Part shown: positions 11,997-23,480 of the stretch, in pieces
How positions within the stretch are numbered: the stretch's first letter is position 1
How the letters are laid out: every line of letters begins with the position of its first letter
Program-made: the position numbers and the translations under genes
Assembly: GCA_948567375.1 (NCBI GenBank)
Contig: OX419755.1
Location: 8,065,001-8,129,000, forward strand
Source of the DNA: Lunularia cruciata
Lineage: Eukaryota; Streptophyta; Marchantiopsida; Lunulariales; Lunulariaceae
Length of the DNA: 64,000 nt
Direction of reading: 5' to 3'
Notes under the pieces: model-generated
Told to the model about the DNA's origin: nothing
Databases searched by the model: none
The model's input: the letters and a program-made list of their open reading frames with translations, nothing else

Positions 11997-12279
11997 GTAA
12001 TCTTCCTGTAGTGCCAGTAATCACTCTCGATTTGCATGCTCTGCTCCGGTGTTCTAGTGATTCACGCTTTGGAGGACCTTGAATTGTTCATATGTATAAG
12101 CAGCATTTAGCTTTGGGTTTCTAATGGCTGCCGCACGGATTCAGTTGTCCTGTGAACAAGTAAAGCACAATCTGGCGAAATAGTATCCTTGTCGAACACA
12201 TATACTAAGTTTCCACCAGGACATGACCATCTATCTCAAATTTCTCCAGTATTATGTAGTTAATCTTTTCTGTGTAGTC

Positions 12280-12682
12280 TCAAAATTGTCGCCAACATGC
12301 AGGATTTGGCATTGACTGACAGAAAAATACAAGAAAATTGGATGCAGGAGTGAAACTGCAAGAGTTAAAGCAGGTGAAGGTAATTCGTGCCATCCGACCA
12401 GGCAATTTCAGTTCGATTTGCTTCCTAGAGAAATATATACCAAGCGTCAAAACTGCGAGAGCACTTGCACGTTGGTATTGCCACTCCTGAGAGGTCTGCT
12501 TGATATTCTGACTCTGGCTCTCGCTCGGCCATTGCAATTTTTCAGACAAGTGTTGGTCGATCTCAGACTTTGGAGCTGCAAAGCAGTGCAGTGAGTTTAT
12601 CATTCATGCATTTTACAACTTTGCCCGCTGCTGCCCTTGCTGCACACAAACATGTTGACCCAACACCAGGGTGAGCAGCAGC
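12280..12682. other. End of block D1, short ORFs only
   Basis: In the partner a 120-codon plus-strand frame is open (61488-61850), but the equivalent here is broken by small indels. A minus-strand 107-codon frame (12280-12603) is open here. Neither resembles a known protein. Confidence 0.3.
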
Positions 12683-13213
12683 ATATAACGGCATATAACA
12701 ATGAGAAGAACTGTTCCTCTCATCAGTTGGATTGCTGGTTTAGAAGGAAACACACTAATCACTGCCTTCGAAGATCTTTTCCGACTTAGTTCAAATAGAA
12801 TACTCTTCGACGAACCAGTCTTGGAAAATAAAAAACGAGGAATTGCACTTCACTGCTTGAAGTGCAATTCCTCGGAGGAATTGCAATGCAACCGGAGGAA
12901 TAAAATTGACCACCTTATGGTGTTTCGCCCAGACTTTCCATCGGAAGTACATTGTTGAATAAAAACGGAGATTTGACATAACAAGACTTAGTGGTGATCT
13001 TCAAAAATATTTTGAAAGTCTGAGAAATCAGAGCAACTCCCTGGAATCCTATACGTGTTACGTTTAAGCTGGAGTCAGTAAAGATGTAAAAGAAAGGATA
13101 AGAAATAAAAAACTAATTGAATAGACATCGAATGATCTCTCCCATATTATGCTATGCAAAGATGCACAAACCTTGGGAAAATATCTGCTAGCTTGAGCTA
13201 GGATTTTGTGAAG
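12683..13213 (+). repeat. Repeat R, direct-repeat copy 1
   Basis: Starting at CATATAACGGCATATAAC, this segment matches 15306-15790 in direct orientation and 63290-63735 in reverse. It includes GAGAAGAACTGTTCCTCTCA at its start and CTAGCTTGAGCTAGGATTTT at its end. Two direct copies flanking ~2 kb suggest the LTRs of an element. The ends are not clean enough to prove it: the preceding X segment (14210-14480, also at 63740-63990) is missing here. Confidence 0.6.
12836..12874. repeat. Perfect 17-bp-arm hairpin
   Basis: CGAGGAATTGCACTTCA is followed by the loop CTGCT and the exact reverse complement. The other R copies have a normal, non-palindromic sequence at this point (15450-15480 and its mirror near 63575), so the second arm is a local inverted copy of the first. 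Confidence 0.85.
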
Positions 13214-14209
13214 TATTTATATCTAAATCTCCTTCTAATAATGTCTCTGGAAGAGATCTATAAACAAGGCAGGTTATTCTCTCATTTTATTCCCTTAATC
13301 TCCGCTTTTCCACAAGGAAACAAAGGTACTCTGAAGGACTCTGAAGGTGTGCTCAGTGGGGAGCGTTGCTTTTTTGGTGTACCGCTAAGGAAGACATCTT
13401 TCTGCTGTTTCCCCGGGACCTCTTACTCTCGGTAGCGTTTTACCGGGGTTGGCTCCTCTGGCAGTTCGAAACTCTAGGCCTTTTGCTGATTTCCCGTGCG
13501 TTACATTAGTGCTTTTGCAGGGGCCTTTCCTCCCGCTTATGGAACTCCCCGGGTTTTGTCTGGTATTTCGGTGTCTCCACCTCTTGTTCTGAGGTGGGTA
13601 TAAAATCGTTCGTGAGCCTCGTCTCTCGTTCAACTTATAAAAGAAGTTATTGGAATTATTGGACTCCAAAAACCTGTCCTAGTGATAGTCGCACAACTGG
13701 GTTGGATGAGGTGACTCGTGATCAGGTTCGATTGTCGTCCATAGGCGTCGGAAGAACCAGAGACTGCCCTCCATATCGAGGCAAATGGCTGAGTGACATC
13801 TGAGGTTTATTCGACCTTGTGGATGAAATGACTTACTCATTCTGTAACGCACTTACAATTCCCTAACTTCTCCTTGCACCTGCAGGACATAGATACAAGG
13901 CTTCCTCTTCAGGTATCAATAACATGTCCATGAGTGCAGGAAACTGTCGAAGATGAGTTCCAATATTTATTACTGCTTTCATGTCTATTTTGGTGGTGTC
14001 GAGAACCTCTCTCCAATGTGTAGTAGCGAGCACTGTCGAATCGCACTATAAGCTCTATGGAAAGAGGGAGAGGATAAATATTGGTGGCCTGCAGTACGGA
14101 TTCAACTCCTCAACGAAGAAGAGTCCTAGTCTGATCTGAAAACGATCAGTCGTTGGAACGGGCTCTTGGATGGTCTGCTGACCTGCTGATCAACACCGAG
14201 ATCTTAAAA
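13214..14209 (+). repeat. Repeat R, internal or long-LTR part
   Basis: 13214-13820 matches 62497-63290 in reverse. A TATA-like box (TATAAAAT, 13599-13606) follows GAGGTGGG. A short frame from 13594 reads DSRTTGLDEVTR; in the other copy it continues with an Arg-rich stretch. Relative to that copy, ~190 bp are deleted after 13780. 13820-14209 has no partner in the window and no recognisable domain. I cannot place the element in a superfamily. Confidence 0.45.
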
Positions 14210-14480
14210 AATGATACTTGACCAGATAGGTGGCGGCACCCGCTGGATTTGGCGGTATTCAGCCTAAGAAATAATTGTTGACAGGATTTATTTTGCTGAG
14301 TTTGGAGAGAGAAGCTCTTCTAATGTGCCATTGGCTGACTCCTTTCTCCTATTCTTTCGGACGGAATGGATAGATGTACAAAAAGCAAGGATAAGGAATG
14401 AAAAGATTACGTTGGTCATGAACGAGACTCACAGTGCACCTGGGACAAACAGTGCACTCTACAATGGTTTATAAAATGGC
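14210..14480 (+). repeat. Repeat R, segment X
   Basis: It matches 63740-63990 in reverse (GGATTTGGCGGTATTCAGCC at one end, CATGAACGAGACTCACAGTG further in, then GTTTATAAAATGGC). In the other copy it runs without a break into the R direct repeat. Here a hAT-like insertion separates them. TGTTGACAGG near 14276 could be an LTR start, but the other copy differs there. Confidence 0.6.
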
Positions 14481-15297
14481 TAGGGAAACGTTTGTTTGTT
14501 TCTCGTTTTAAAATAGGACTTCTTAAAACGTTTTAAAACGCGTTTTAAAAGACCACGATTTTTTTTTAAATGGTTTTTTTATATTGTACGGAGAACATCA
14601 GAGTTCATCAGGGCCAAAAGAATGATATACAATGACTCGGGTATATAAAAAGGATGATTGAAGCCGGTTCATACCATTATCAAGATATCCAATTCGCACA
14701 AGGCTTCTTCAAGCAAATTGCAGGATGTATTTTCGGATTATTTGACCTAGATGAAACAACTCAGCTGCAGTGCAAACATTTAATACACATTGATTTGAAC
14801 ACCACGTCTTCAAACTCCTGATCGAAATGCTCTTGGTCAGCCCCTCGCTTTACACCTTAGCCAGTGACATTCATATTTGATAAAACAAAGAACAATCAAC
14901 TTGTGGAGCAAGTACCCTTGTCAGACAAAGTCACACAGACCCTGGAAACCCTAAACTTCTTTGTCTGCTCGAATAATGGGACTACACAGGTGTGGAGCAA
15001 GTACCCTTGTCAGACAAAGTCACACAGACCCTGGAAACCCTAAACTTCTTTGTCTGCTCGAATAATGGGACTACACAGGTGTGGAGCAAGTACCCTTGTC
15101 AGACAAAGTCACACAGACCCTGGAAACCCTAAACTTCTTTGTCTGCTCGAATAATGGGACTACACAGGTGACAGACTCGCGTGCACCAAGAAAAGAACGA
15201 AAAGAACGTTTTGTAAAATAATTTAAAATAATTTAAAACAATTTAAAACATTTAAAAACGTTCTATTAGCCGCAGTAGTAAAATGAACGTTTCAATA
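14481..15297. mobile_element. Non-autonomous hAT-like element, 817 bp
   Basis: The ends form a short terminal inverted repeat. The left end is TAGGGAAACGTTTGTTT, and the right end read in reverse is TATTGAAACGTTCATTT. An 8-bp direct duplication AAAATGGC flanks it (14473-14480 and 15298-15305). The uninterrupted R copy at ~63735 shows the empty-site structure, with one target copy only. An 8-bp duplication and a TA(G)GG-type end are features of the hAT superfamily. There is no transposase frame. Subterminal AT-rich palindromes (TTAAAACGTTTTAAAACGCG on the left, repeated AATTTAAAA on the right) and a three-unit 89-bp tandem array fill the interior. Confidence 0.75.
14903..15169. repeat. Three perfect 89-bp tandem repeats
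   Basis: Units at 14903-14991, 14992-15080 and 15081-15169 start GTGGAGCAAGTACCC and end ACTACACAGGT. I see no difference among them. Each unit contains AACCCTAAAC, which matches the plant telomere repeat once, probably by chance. Perfect identity in an otherwise diverged neighbourhood indicates recent expansion or an assembly effect. Confidence 0.95.
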
Positions 15298-15305
15298 AAA
15301 ATGGC

Positions 15306-15790
15306 ATATAATAATGAGAAGAACGGTTCCTCTCATCAGTTGGATTGCTGGTTTAGAAGGAAACACACTAATCACTGCCTTCGAAGTTATTTTCCGACTT
15401 AGTTGGAATGGAATACCCTTCGACCAACCAGTGTTAGAAAGTAAAAAATGAGGAATTGCACTTCACTGCTTGTTGCTATGCCGGAGAAATTAAATTGACC
15501 ACCTTATGGTGTTTCTCCCAGACTTTCTATCGGAAGTACATTGTTGATTAAAAACGGAGATTTTACAAAACAAGACTTAGTGGTGATCTTCAAAAATACT
15601 TTGAAAGTCCGAGAAATCAGAGCAACTCTCTGGAATCCTTTACGTGTTACGTTTTAGCTGGAGTCTGTAAAGATGTAAAAGAAAGGATAAGAAATTTAAA
15701 AACTAGAATGCTCTCTCCCATATTATGGTATGCAAAGATGCACAAACCTTGGGAACAAATCTGCTAGCTTGAGCTGGAATTTTGTGAAAT
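15306..15790 (+). repeat. Repeat R, direct-repeat copy 2
   Basis: It is the partner of 12683-13213, beginning ATATAATAATGAGAAGAACG and ending CTGGAATTTTGTGA, where it is cut by the inverted copia fragment. It lacks the hairpin seen in copy 1. Confidence 0.7.
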
Positions 15791-17345
15791 GGTGATTGAA
15801 ATTTCTTGCGTACAATGGCAACTAGGAATATTAGCTTGTGATACTCTATCAACAGTCTCTTTCATGCTAATGTCATTATTTTGGATGCCTATAGGAAATC
15901 TGAAATATTCAGTTTATCTCTAGGTAAAGCTTTGGTTAAATTATCAACGACTTGCTCATGTGTAAAAATACACGAGATCTATTTCTCCGGCCAATACCTT
16001 CTCTCTAATGAAATGATAATGGACCTCCGTATGTTTGGGCCTGGCATGAAGTATTGGATTATTAGCATGTTTAATACTCCTGTTGTAATAAGATTATAAG
16101 AGGATAAAATGCATATCGTATATCTTGAAAATGTTTAAAACCAAATTAATTCACACATAATATGAGTGGCACCCCTATATCCTGCTTCTATTGATGATAA
16201 AGCAGCAGTAGATTGCTTCTTTGGTGACCAACTAAGTGCAGAACTTCCAAGGTTAAAAACATAACCTGATGCTGATCTTAGATCTTCTCCACTTCTGCAG
16301 AGTCCACATCAGGAAAACCTTGCAAAACGGGTAATCCACCAGAAAAATAGTGAAGATCAAACTGGATGATAAACTTCACATAACGCAAATCTTTTTTGAC
16401 CCGGTCAAGATATGACTTCCTTGGTACTTGTACAAATCGACTCACTAGTCCAACAACGTAGCTTAGATCTGACCTAGTAAGAGTAAAATTAAATCAGACT
16501 TCAAACGATCCGATCCACATGTATACATTTGGATCAGCCAACTACTCACCATCTTCTGCACTTAACTTAAATGAAGTTGGCAGAGGAGTAAACATAGGCT
16601 TACATCCCATCCAAATTTCTCCACACTTCTCCATGTTGGGAGAATATTGATGTTGAATTAACCAAAGTTCATTACAGTCTTGAACAAACTCAATACCCAA
16701 GAAGTATTTGAGTTCCCCCAAGTCCTTCATGAGTAACTCTCCCTTCAACTAATCTTGTATTTGGTGAATTAGATCTTGAAAGTTACTGATGATAATCATA
16801 TCATCAACAGATGAGTAATTGAACCATATTATAACCAGCTTGTTGTCTGTACATCAAAGAATCTGAACTGCACATTCTATATCCAAATGTATAAAGGATA
16901 TGAGTTTATCTTGGCATCCCAAGCTCATGGAGCTTGCTTAAGTCCATAGAGAGACCTTTTCAATAAACAAACTTTCTTTGGATATCTTTGATCTCTGTAT
17001 CCAGATGGTTGGATCATGTAGACCTCCCCTCTAAATCTCCGTTGAGAAATATTTTTTTAAAGTCTATTTGACCAAGCCTCCACTTATTTAAAATGGCCAA
17101 TGCTAAGAGAGTGAGAATACATGCCAACAGGGTTGAATGTCTCATCGAAACCAATTCCATATTGATGTGACAGCCCTTTGCCACAAGTACTACTCACTAA
17201 ATCATCAGAATTTCTCTTAATCTTAAAAGTCCACATGCAGGTAAATTGACCAACTTCCATGTTTTCTGGTGATGTAGTGATGAACTTCAACTTCCATGGC
17301 TTGCACCAAATATGCATGATGCATCACTTTCTCAAGATAATTTGG
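15791..17345 (-). pseudogene. Inverted Ty1/copia fragment
   Basis: On the minus strand it runs from RT (17084-17317: CMWTFKIKRNSDD, YGIGFDETFNPV) through the palm (LLMKDLGELKYFLGIEFV, 16542-16748) and RNase H to the polypurine tract and LTR start (15791-15854, TGTTGATAGAG read in reverse). It belongs to the same family as 7250-8789 and 56380-57844 but is more diverged from them than they are from each other. It is truncated at both ends and broken by stops. Confidence 0.85.
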
Positions 17346-20300
17346 TCTTTCTCAAACGGCCACTTCCCCTTGAAGAGCCTCTTTTATCCAAAGATTAGTC
17401 CTCTCTAAAATTTTATTTCATCCCAAAGGTCAGTTTTCAACCCAAAGTTCATTTCACCCTTACATTGTCAATGACTATGTACATCCCTTCCTAAAAGGTG
17501 TACCCCCAAAAAAATCCAAAATTTACTGTCTACTAGGAATTTCTATTCCAAGGTACTTCCAATGCTACATCATTCCCGAACCTTTCCTCACATTGCTTCA
17601 CCCATTTGGAATGTCAAGGGTAAATTCATTGATAGATTGTGAATTTCCTAAGTAAGGACTCAAACACACACTACTATTGCAAAATTCCTCACCTCTACTT
17701 GGCCAAGCATACAACCAAAGGTGTAAGTGCAAACAATTCAGCACAAATACTAGAGAGATCCTCAAGCTCAATATTTTGATTATGAAAGAAGTGAACAAAT
17801 CTTCTTTGAAACTCAACCCATGTATACAATTTCCTACTTCTCAATGAAGATAATCAGCAACTAAGGGGGGTTGTTAGTCTTTGAATTACATCTACATCAC
17901 TCATTGCTAATCCTACCCTATCTTATCCTTATGTGAAATTAAGAATTGTCTGCACATCAACAGCTAGTTCTGCCACTCAACTTATTTTAACATGGGCTAC
18001 AAGTTCTTAGGCCCAAAAATTATTCCTAAGTTGGGTTTGGTGGTATGCTTCTTGTTCTCTTTGAATTCTCCCCGCCTTCTACTTCTTTGTTCTCTCCTAT
18101 TGCACCTCCTTCTTCAAGGCTGCTCCTTCTTCCCTGAGCTTGGCTGCCCCCTATCCCAATTTGTTACTGCATTTTCCCATCTCCAAGTGTTAGGCACAAA
18201 CTTCTGCCAATTTGTCTCATGTCTCAGTCATATCTTGTACAACCCCTTGCACCAATTGATGGAGGTGACTAAGGGGGATAACATAACTGGTAATCTTTCC
18301 ATGACATGCGTTGTATATAGGAAGGAGGTGGTCCATTAGTTTTAGCATTGGACTTACTATGTGCACAACTAATTTGGAGAGTAGCACCATGATGACCAAT
18401 AAAGCTTCCCTTTTGCTCGAGATAGTGTAATTCCATTAGCTAGATAGATTATCTAGAGATGGAAATTGGTTTAGAAATATCTTGGGGATGTTATATATGA
18501 TGTTCTAAGTAGTTTGGATAGAGGTGCTACCAAACAGCTACTTCCACTAATAGGGCAGAGGTCAAACACACCATGGAAACTTCAAAGCCAATTTTGGAGG
18601 CCTAAACATATGAATTAGGCTCCAAAAATTGAAAGATCCCCCTTCCTTTGGAATTAAAGCTACTACCTTCTCCACCTTTCATTCATTTTATCTAGAGCTT
18701 TCCAACAGTAACTTACCATGTCGTTTTGAGCTTGCTAACATGTCACCAATCCATGTATCCAAGTGTGTAGCTCTTGAGTGGTTCCTCTTTTCCATATCAT
18801 AAAGACAAGTTACTCCTTTGGGGCATCAAAGTATTGAGGGAGGAAGCCTTGCATTTCTCTTGTGTTTCTTCTTTTGTGTTTTTCTTGAAGTTTCTTGTGT
18901 CCTCAGAACGTTATAGCTAGCCTCTTACGCTATTCTAAATGCTATTGAAGGTCCACTCTACTCCTTGTTGGTTTCAACAAAAAAAGGTGGAGTCTCCTTG
19001 CTTATGTTCTCCTCTTGTCATTGTATGGACTTTGGTCTTGGACAATTCTATGTCCTAAAGACATACTTTGGTTGAGCCCTTCTTTTGGTTGAAGTTCACC
19101 TACAACCCTGAAGTTCTCCCTTGGCATGATAGGAGCCTGCATCTTTTGCCACTCCTTCAACTTTGAGCACTCTTTCCTTTTTCACCTCTACTTCTCCTAC
19201 AAGTGGAAACAAGGGGGATCTTGTTATCCATGTGCTCTTTGCTACATTCTTCTTGGGGCTTGAAGCCCAACTTTTCATCATATCTTTCATTAGACAAGTA
19301 CTTTTTCTTTTGCTAGAAGATCATCCTTCATCCTTGGAGGAGTCTAGGCCAAAGTCAATCATAATTCTCCACCTTAGTCCTGTTTTACTTCCTTGCCAGA
19401 TAAGATGATAATTCAAGTGAACAACTACTTGTTGTTGGTGGGTTTGTGTTCTAGTTTTTGTCCAGCTTTTGTCTTTGTCTACAAGGGTCCTCCTTGTCCT
19501 TTTTTTGGCCACCGTCTTTGGCCTAGAAGGTGTTGCATGTCTCTTCTTTTCCCTGACTGGGGGCTTTCCTACCACTTCCTCCTACCTTTCTTATCAAGGC
19601 ATTTGGGTGGGGGGCAAGGGGGCGGGGATTTTTTGGCCCCAACACTTTCCGCCAATGTTCTTGTGTCTAAGAGATGAGGTTACCTCTTAGGGTCTCCATC
19701 CCTACATCCCAATTATCCTTTATCTTATGTAGCATTGCATGATCACCCAACTCTCAATCCCATAACCAGAATTCCATCTTCTTGCTACAAAGCAACTTCT
19801 ATCCATAATGAAGTGCACACTTAACCAATCTTAGGGACTTGATTATGAATTTGGATGATCTAGACTTAGATACTTGAATGATTGCTAATTCATTTCCTTT
19901 CATTCCTTTCAATCCTTCTCACATAGCTGCCTTCATTTTCAATTTGAATTCCTAAGTTGTACAATTTCTCACCAAGGGTGAGGAAATCCTAACTGATCTT
20001 GCTCTAGTTAACTCTACAACAAATGAAAAGGATCTAAGACCAATGTAGATATTTAAGGTGATGGCTCAACCATTACAAAATTTGGTAGGTGGGCCATGTG
20101 GTGAGCAATTGCATCTCACACATATGGGTGGTAAATATAATTAAACAATCATCATGCCATTGGCATCACATTTAAGTTCTCAATATTCTTACTGACTCAC
20201 TAACTTCTAGGCCAAGGAATCTAAGGCCAAATGATCTTCTGGCCAAAGGCCTCCTTTTAGGACAAAGGTCTTTTTGGGCAAAGGGTTTTCTCAACAATAG

Positions 20301-20684
20301 TATCTCTAATTGAAGACCTTCTTTGTTGAAGAGCCATGACTTGGGCTCTTCATTCAGATCCATTATTGGTGGTCTTTTCATGGCATATTCCTTCCACATC
20401 CCTTGAAGTTGTGGTTTCCATTGAGGTGGAAGCAAAAAAAAAGAATAAGCTTGCTTTCTTCCTTTCTGACGAGCTATTTCTTTGTCTTCTTGAGTAAACT
20501 AAGCAATTTGAAAGAGAAAGGTGAGACATCACAAATACCACACAAAAGAAGAAACCTTCCTCAACCAAGAAACCAAGGGCCAACACCCAAATAGTAGAGG
20601 TATATTCATGAAAGGGAGAAGCTGAAGATATTAAATATGATGAGGAGGAGGAATAAGGGTCCTTCATCCGTCAAGCATTGACCT
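17346..20684. other. Unassigned AT-rich DNA with decayed minus-strand frames
   Basis: No domain is recognisable. The minus strand has several Lys/Arg/Ser-rich frames (19321-19575 with KKRTRRTLVDKDKSW, 19096-19290, 20172-20435) that look like the basic region of an old gag-like or CCE-like protein. Plus-strand frames here are compositional shadows. 20400-20684 may be the upstream part of the coiled-coil remnant in block P2. Confidence 0.35.
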
Positions 20685-20689
20685 CTACT

Positions 20690-22530
20690 TCAGACAAAGG
20701 GGAAGAAGAAGAGACTTGGGAAGATACATAGTTTGTTCTAAACTTGTAGGACCAAAAAAAAAGGAATGTACTACAGGATCAGAGAAGGACATGAGAGAGG
20801 AGGTTGTGGTGTTAGAACCAATGCCATTAAGATCCATTAGAGAGGAAGAAGCCACCAAAGAGCCACAAGATTGAGCTGAGTGCTTGAATGCCCAAGAACT
20901 TTGGCCTAAATTTCTTAACAAGGCTAAAGTCATGCAACAAAAGACTGACCAAATAATTAATCATGCCAAAGAGAAGTATGTCCAAATTCCAAATCTTGCA
21001 CCAAGGGCTGTGAGCCGACATGTTTCTCACTCAGGATGAACCTCTGATGGCTATTATGGTAGCGCACCATGGACTAAGAAGGCAAGGAACCCCAACTCCA
21101 TCATACTCCTCCAAGGCTAACACTCCAAGACTCATGACATTGCTCACTAGAGAACTCAATGAGAGAGAGATAGTTGCAAATGAAAGGATGATGAGTTCTC
21201 CCTCACCCCTTGTTTATATACTTGTGAAATAGCTACGTACCAAAGTTACTAATTCCCAAAGTAACTGAAGTTACTAGACTAAAAGTCAAGTAAAGTCAAA
21301 AAGTAGAAAGGAATATCCATTCACATGGGCATCTTCCCCCAAGCATGTGGTCTTATCTTGACCCAACCACTAAGTCAAGGATTCCTTCACATGGGCTATC
21401 CTTGAATTAAAGAAGAATCCAAAACAAAAAGGCTTGCGGGCCCAAGAGTTCTCAACTCTTTCCTCAAAGCCAAACACCTAGGAATAATACCAAGTCAACA
21501 CACTAAAATCCAAAATAGTGGTGCTCATCTTTTCTAGTTCCTCTAAAGTAAGGTCCCCTCTATCTTAGCTATGACTAAATTTAGCTAACCATGACTAATA
21601 TAGAACAATCCTTTTTCTCTATAGAAATAATATCTCTTAAGTACTTGTAATACCAAGCTAAATATCACAATACCACACACATGCACAAATGGGTCTTATA
21701 GGGCATAGATAGAAACTGGAGAGGAATCAACACCCTTAGTAATAGTGCTAGTACAAGAGAGAACCAACTTTGTGATACATTCAATTGGAGTTGAGTACAA
21801 GCATTTCAAGAAGGAATCCAAAGAAAAATTTTGTGGCAAGTGACAAGAGTTGGACAGCACTTGAAATGAACTGAAGGAGGGCCGTGATCAAGTTGCCACC
21901 TTAGAAGTTCAATTTGGAGGAGTATTGGAAAGAGGTGGCACTGCAACTAGATTGCTTGACTGAGGAATTGGATAAAAAAAAGACCAAGTAGGCAAAGAGT
22001 AGCCGCTTGCAAGAAGCATGGAAGGCAGAGTGAGATACTTGGACTCAACACAAGGACAAAGACTAGCTCAAGACTATTCATCAGATAGAAGAGTCCCGTA
22101 ATTTCTTCATTGAGAAGCTAAAGGAGGAAGTAAAACTTCATGCATCATAGATAAAACATCATGAGCTAAACATCAATGTTGAAAGATTAGAGAACCAGGC
22201 CTACAAGAAGGATAAGATGAACTTTCTATCCTTATACTTGAACAAGAACTTCACAAAAACTTGCCAAACTTTTTTGTTAGAAATAGCTAGATATCAAGCC
22301 CAAACTAGTTAGTTAGTTAGGTTCCTTAAGGGTAATTATAGTCTATCAACCCCAGCAATTATAGCAGAAGGCACCTTGCCAAGAGGAAGTCCTTCAAAGG
22401 CATTGGCATTCTAAGTAAATAGTCAGATACTTGGAGTTACATGTAAGTATCCGCACTTGGAATTGTATCTACTTCACCAAGTGCAGTTGGAATTCTACAA
22501 GACTTTGGAGTTGTAGTTTAAATAAGGCTA
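20690..22530 (+). pseudogene. Coiled-coil protein remnant (P2), split by a solo LTR
   Basis: It carries the same acidic and coiled-coil landmarks as 1-1110: SIREEEATKEPQD near 20830, KFLNKAKVMQQKTDQIINHA near 20910, then after the LTR the LQEAWKAE and IEKLKEE stretches. The frame is broken by many stops. Without the LTR the sequence reads through CACCAAGGGCATAGATAG, as P1 does with small differences. Confidence 0.5.
21009..21700 (-). mobile_element. G1 solo LTR, 692 bp, TSD GGGC
   Basis: On the plus strand it reads TGTGAGCCGACATG... to ...CAAATGGGTCTTATA, the reverse of the G1 LTR. A 4-bp duplication GGGC flanks it (21005-21008 and 21701-21704). P1 shows the empty site. The terminal TGTAAC has decayed to TATAAG. 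Confidence 0.92.
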
Positions 22531-22739
22531 AGATAGGATCAAGATTAACAACTTTGTTGAAACCGTGTTAAGCACCTAATAATTTTGTAGATGAATAGGA
22601 TAAGATAGGATTAGGTCCTTGAACAAGTGATGTACAATACATATTAGGATTTTTAAGAGATACACTTGGTTATGTTTAGCCTTTATCCTCATGAGAAAAA
22701 CCTATTCTTATTGATTATACTATAAATACATTAACCTTG

Positions 22740-23480
22740 GGATACCATAATATCATCAAAATGATTTGAAATGATCTATCTTTTCTCTATCAAAACATGG
22801 ATATTGTAACCATATTGCTTCTCCACAAGGTGCTTGATATTTGGAAATTGAATTTGAATCAGATTCAGATTCATCCTTCTTGATGGAAGTCTTTTCCTCC
22901 ATGCTTGTGTTCACACTTGAAGCTCCATCTTTTGAATCTGATTCCCAATAATTAGAAGATGGTGTGTCTAAATGCAAAGTGTCGTGTAGTGTTAGTCATA
23001 AGAATTATAACTTAATAATTTGATGGCCCAATCCTCAAGTACCCTTTTTGCCATCAATCAGTTGTGCATGTTCCTCTGAACCATGGCCTCTCAAGAAGGA
23101 AATCATAGCCTAAAACCTTAAAGAGTTGAAAAGTCATGAGATTTTGAACTCCAATAATTGAAACTACCACTTTATCCATCACCTCTATTGGTCAAACTTG
23201 TTGCTTATTTTCCATGATCACCACAAATATTGAAGGTCTAGAGTGTATCATACCCAACTTCTTCATCAACTTCTCTAACATGGCATTCACTATAGATCCT
23301 CCATCCACAAGTGCATCCTTGATGTTGTGACCATCCACTCTCACATCAATCTTGGAGGTATATTCACAAGCCTCTATGGTGTTAGCATCTAAACATCCTC
23401 CACACATTGTTATTCCATTGTTGCTTTGAGATGACACTAATGCTTCCAATGTAGCTATAGGATGCACTCTTAGTCAATTA
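22740..23480 (-). pseudogene. Inverted G1 protease and linker (P2)
   Basis: The retropepsin-like stretch DALVDGGSIVNAMLEKL lies at 23192-23467 on the minus strand. The acidic linker (SSNYWESDSKDGASS) is at 22756-22977. It is the partner of 1340-2130 and is inverted with respect to the flanking RNase H/integrase piece. Confidence 0.75.

Larger units (their letters stand above)
3440..12682. repeat. Duplicated block D1 (partner 51920-61859)
   Basis: About 9.2 kb aligns in direct orientation with 51920-61859. By eye the similarity is very high in the 8990-12680 part and somewhat lower in the transposon part, with small indels. D1 has lost most of the G1 5' LTR that D2 retains (52573-53188), leaving only 3861-3974. 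D2 has a 136-bp tandem duplication that D1 lacks. Both blocks end at the same run, GAGCAGCAGC, after which D1 enters repeat R and D2 enters unassigned DNA. Confidence 0.9.

Noticed and set aside
14903-15169. CRISPR-like array
   Set aside because: The 89-bp units are contiguous with no unique spacers, in a plant transposon. It is a tandem repeat, not a CRISPR array.
14903-15169. Interstitial telomere repeat
   Set aside because: Each 89-bp unit contains only one CCCTAAA match; there is no tandem telomere motif.
18000-19690. Plus-strand ORFs rich in Leu, Phe and Ser (membrane-protein-like)
   Set aside because: They lie opposite Lys/Arg/Glu-rich minus-strand frames and vary in frame over short distances; likely shadows of an old basic protein.
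21009-21700. 5' LTR of the G1 element ending at 30239
   Set aside because: It is in the opposite orientation and has its own GGGC target duplication, so it is an independent solo LTR.
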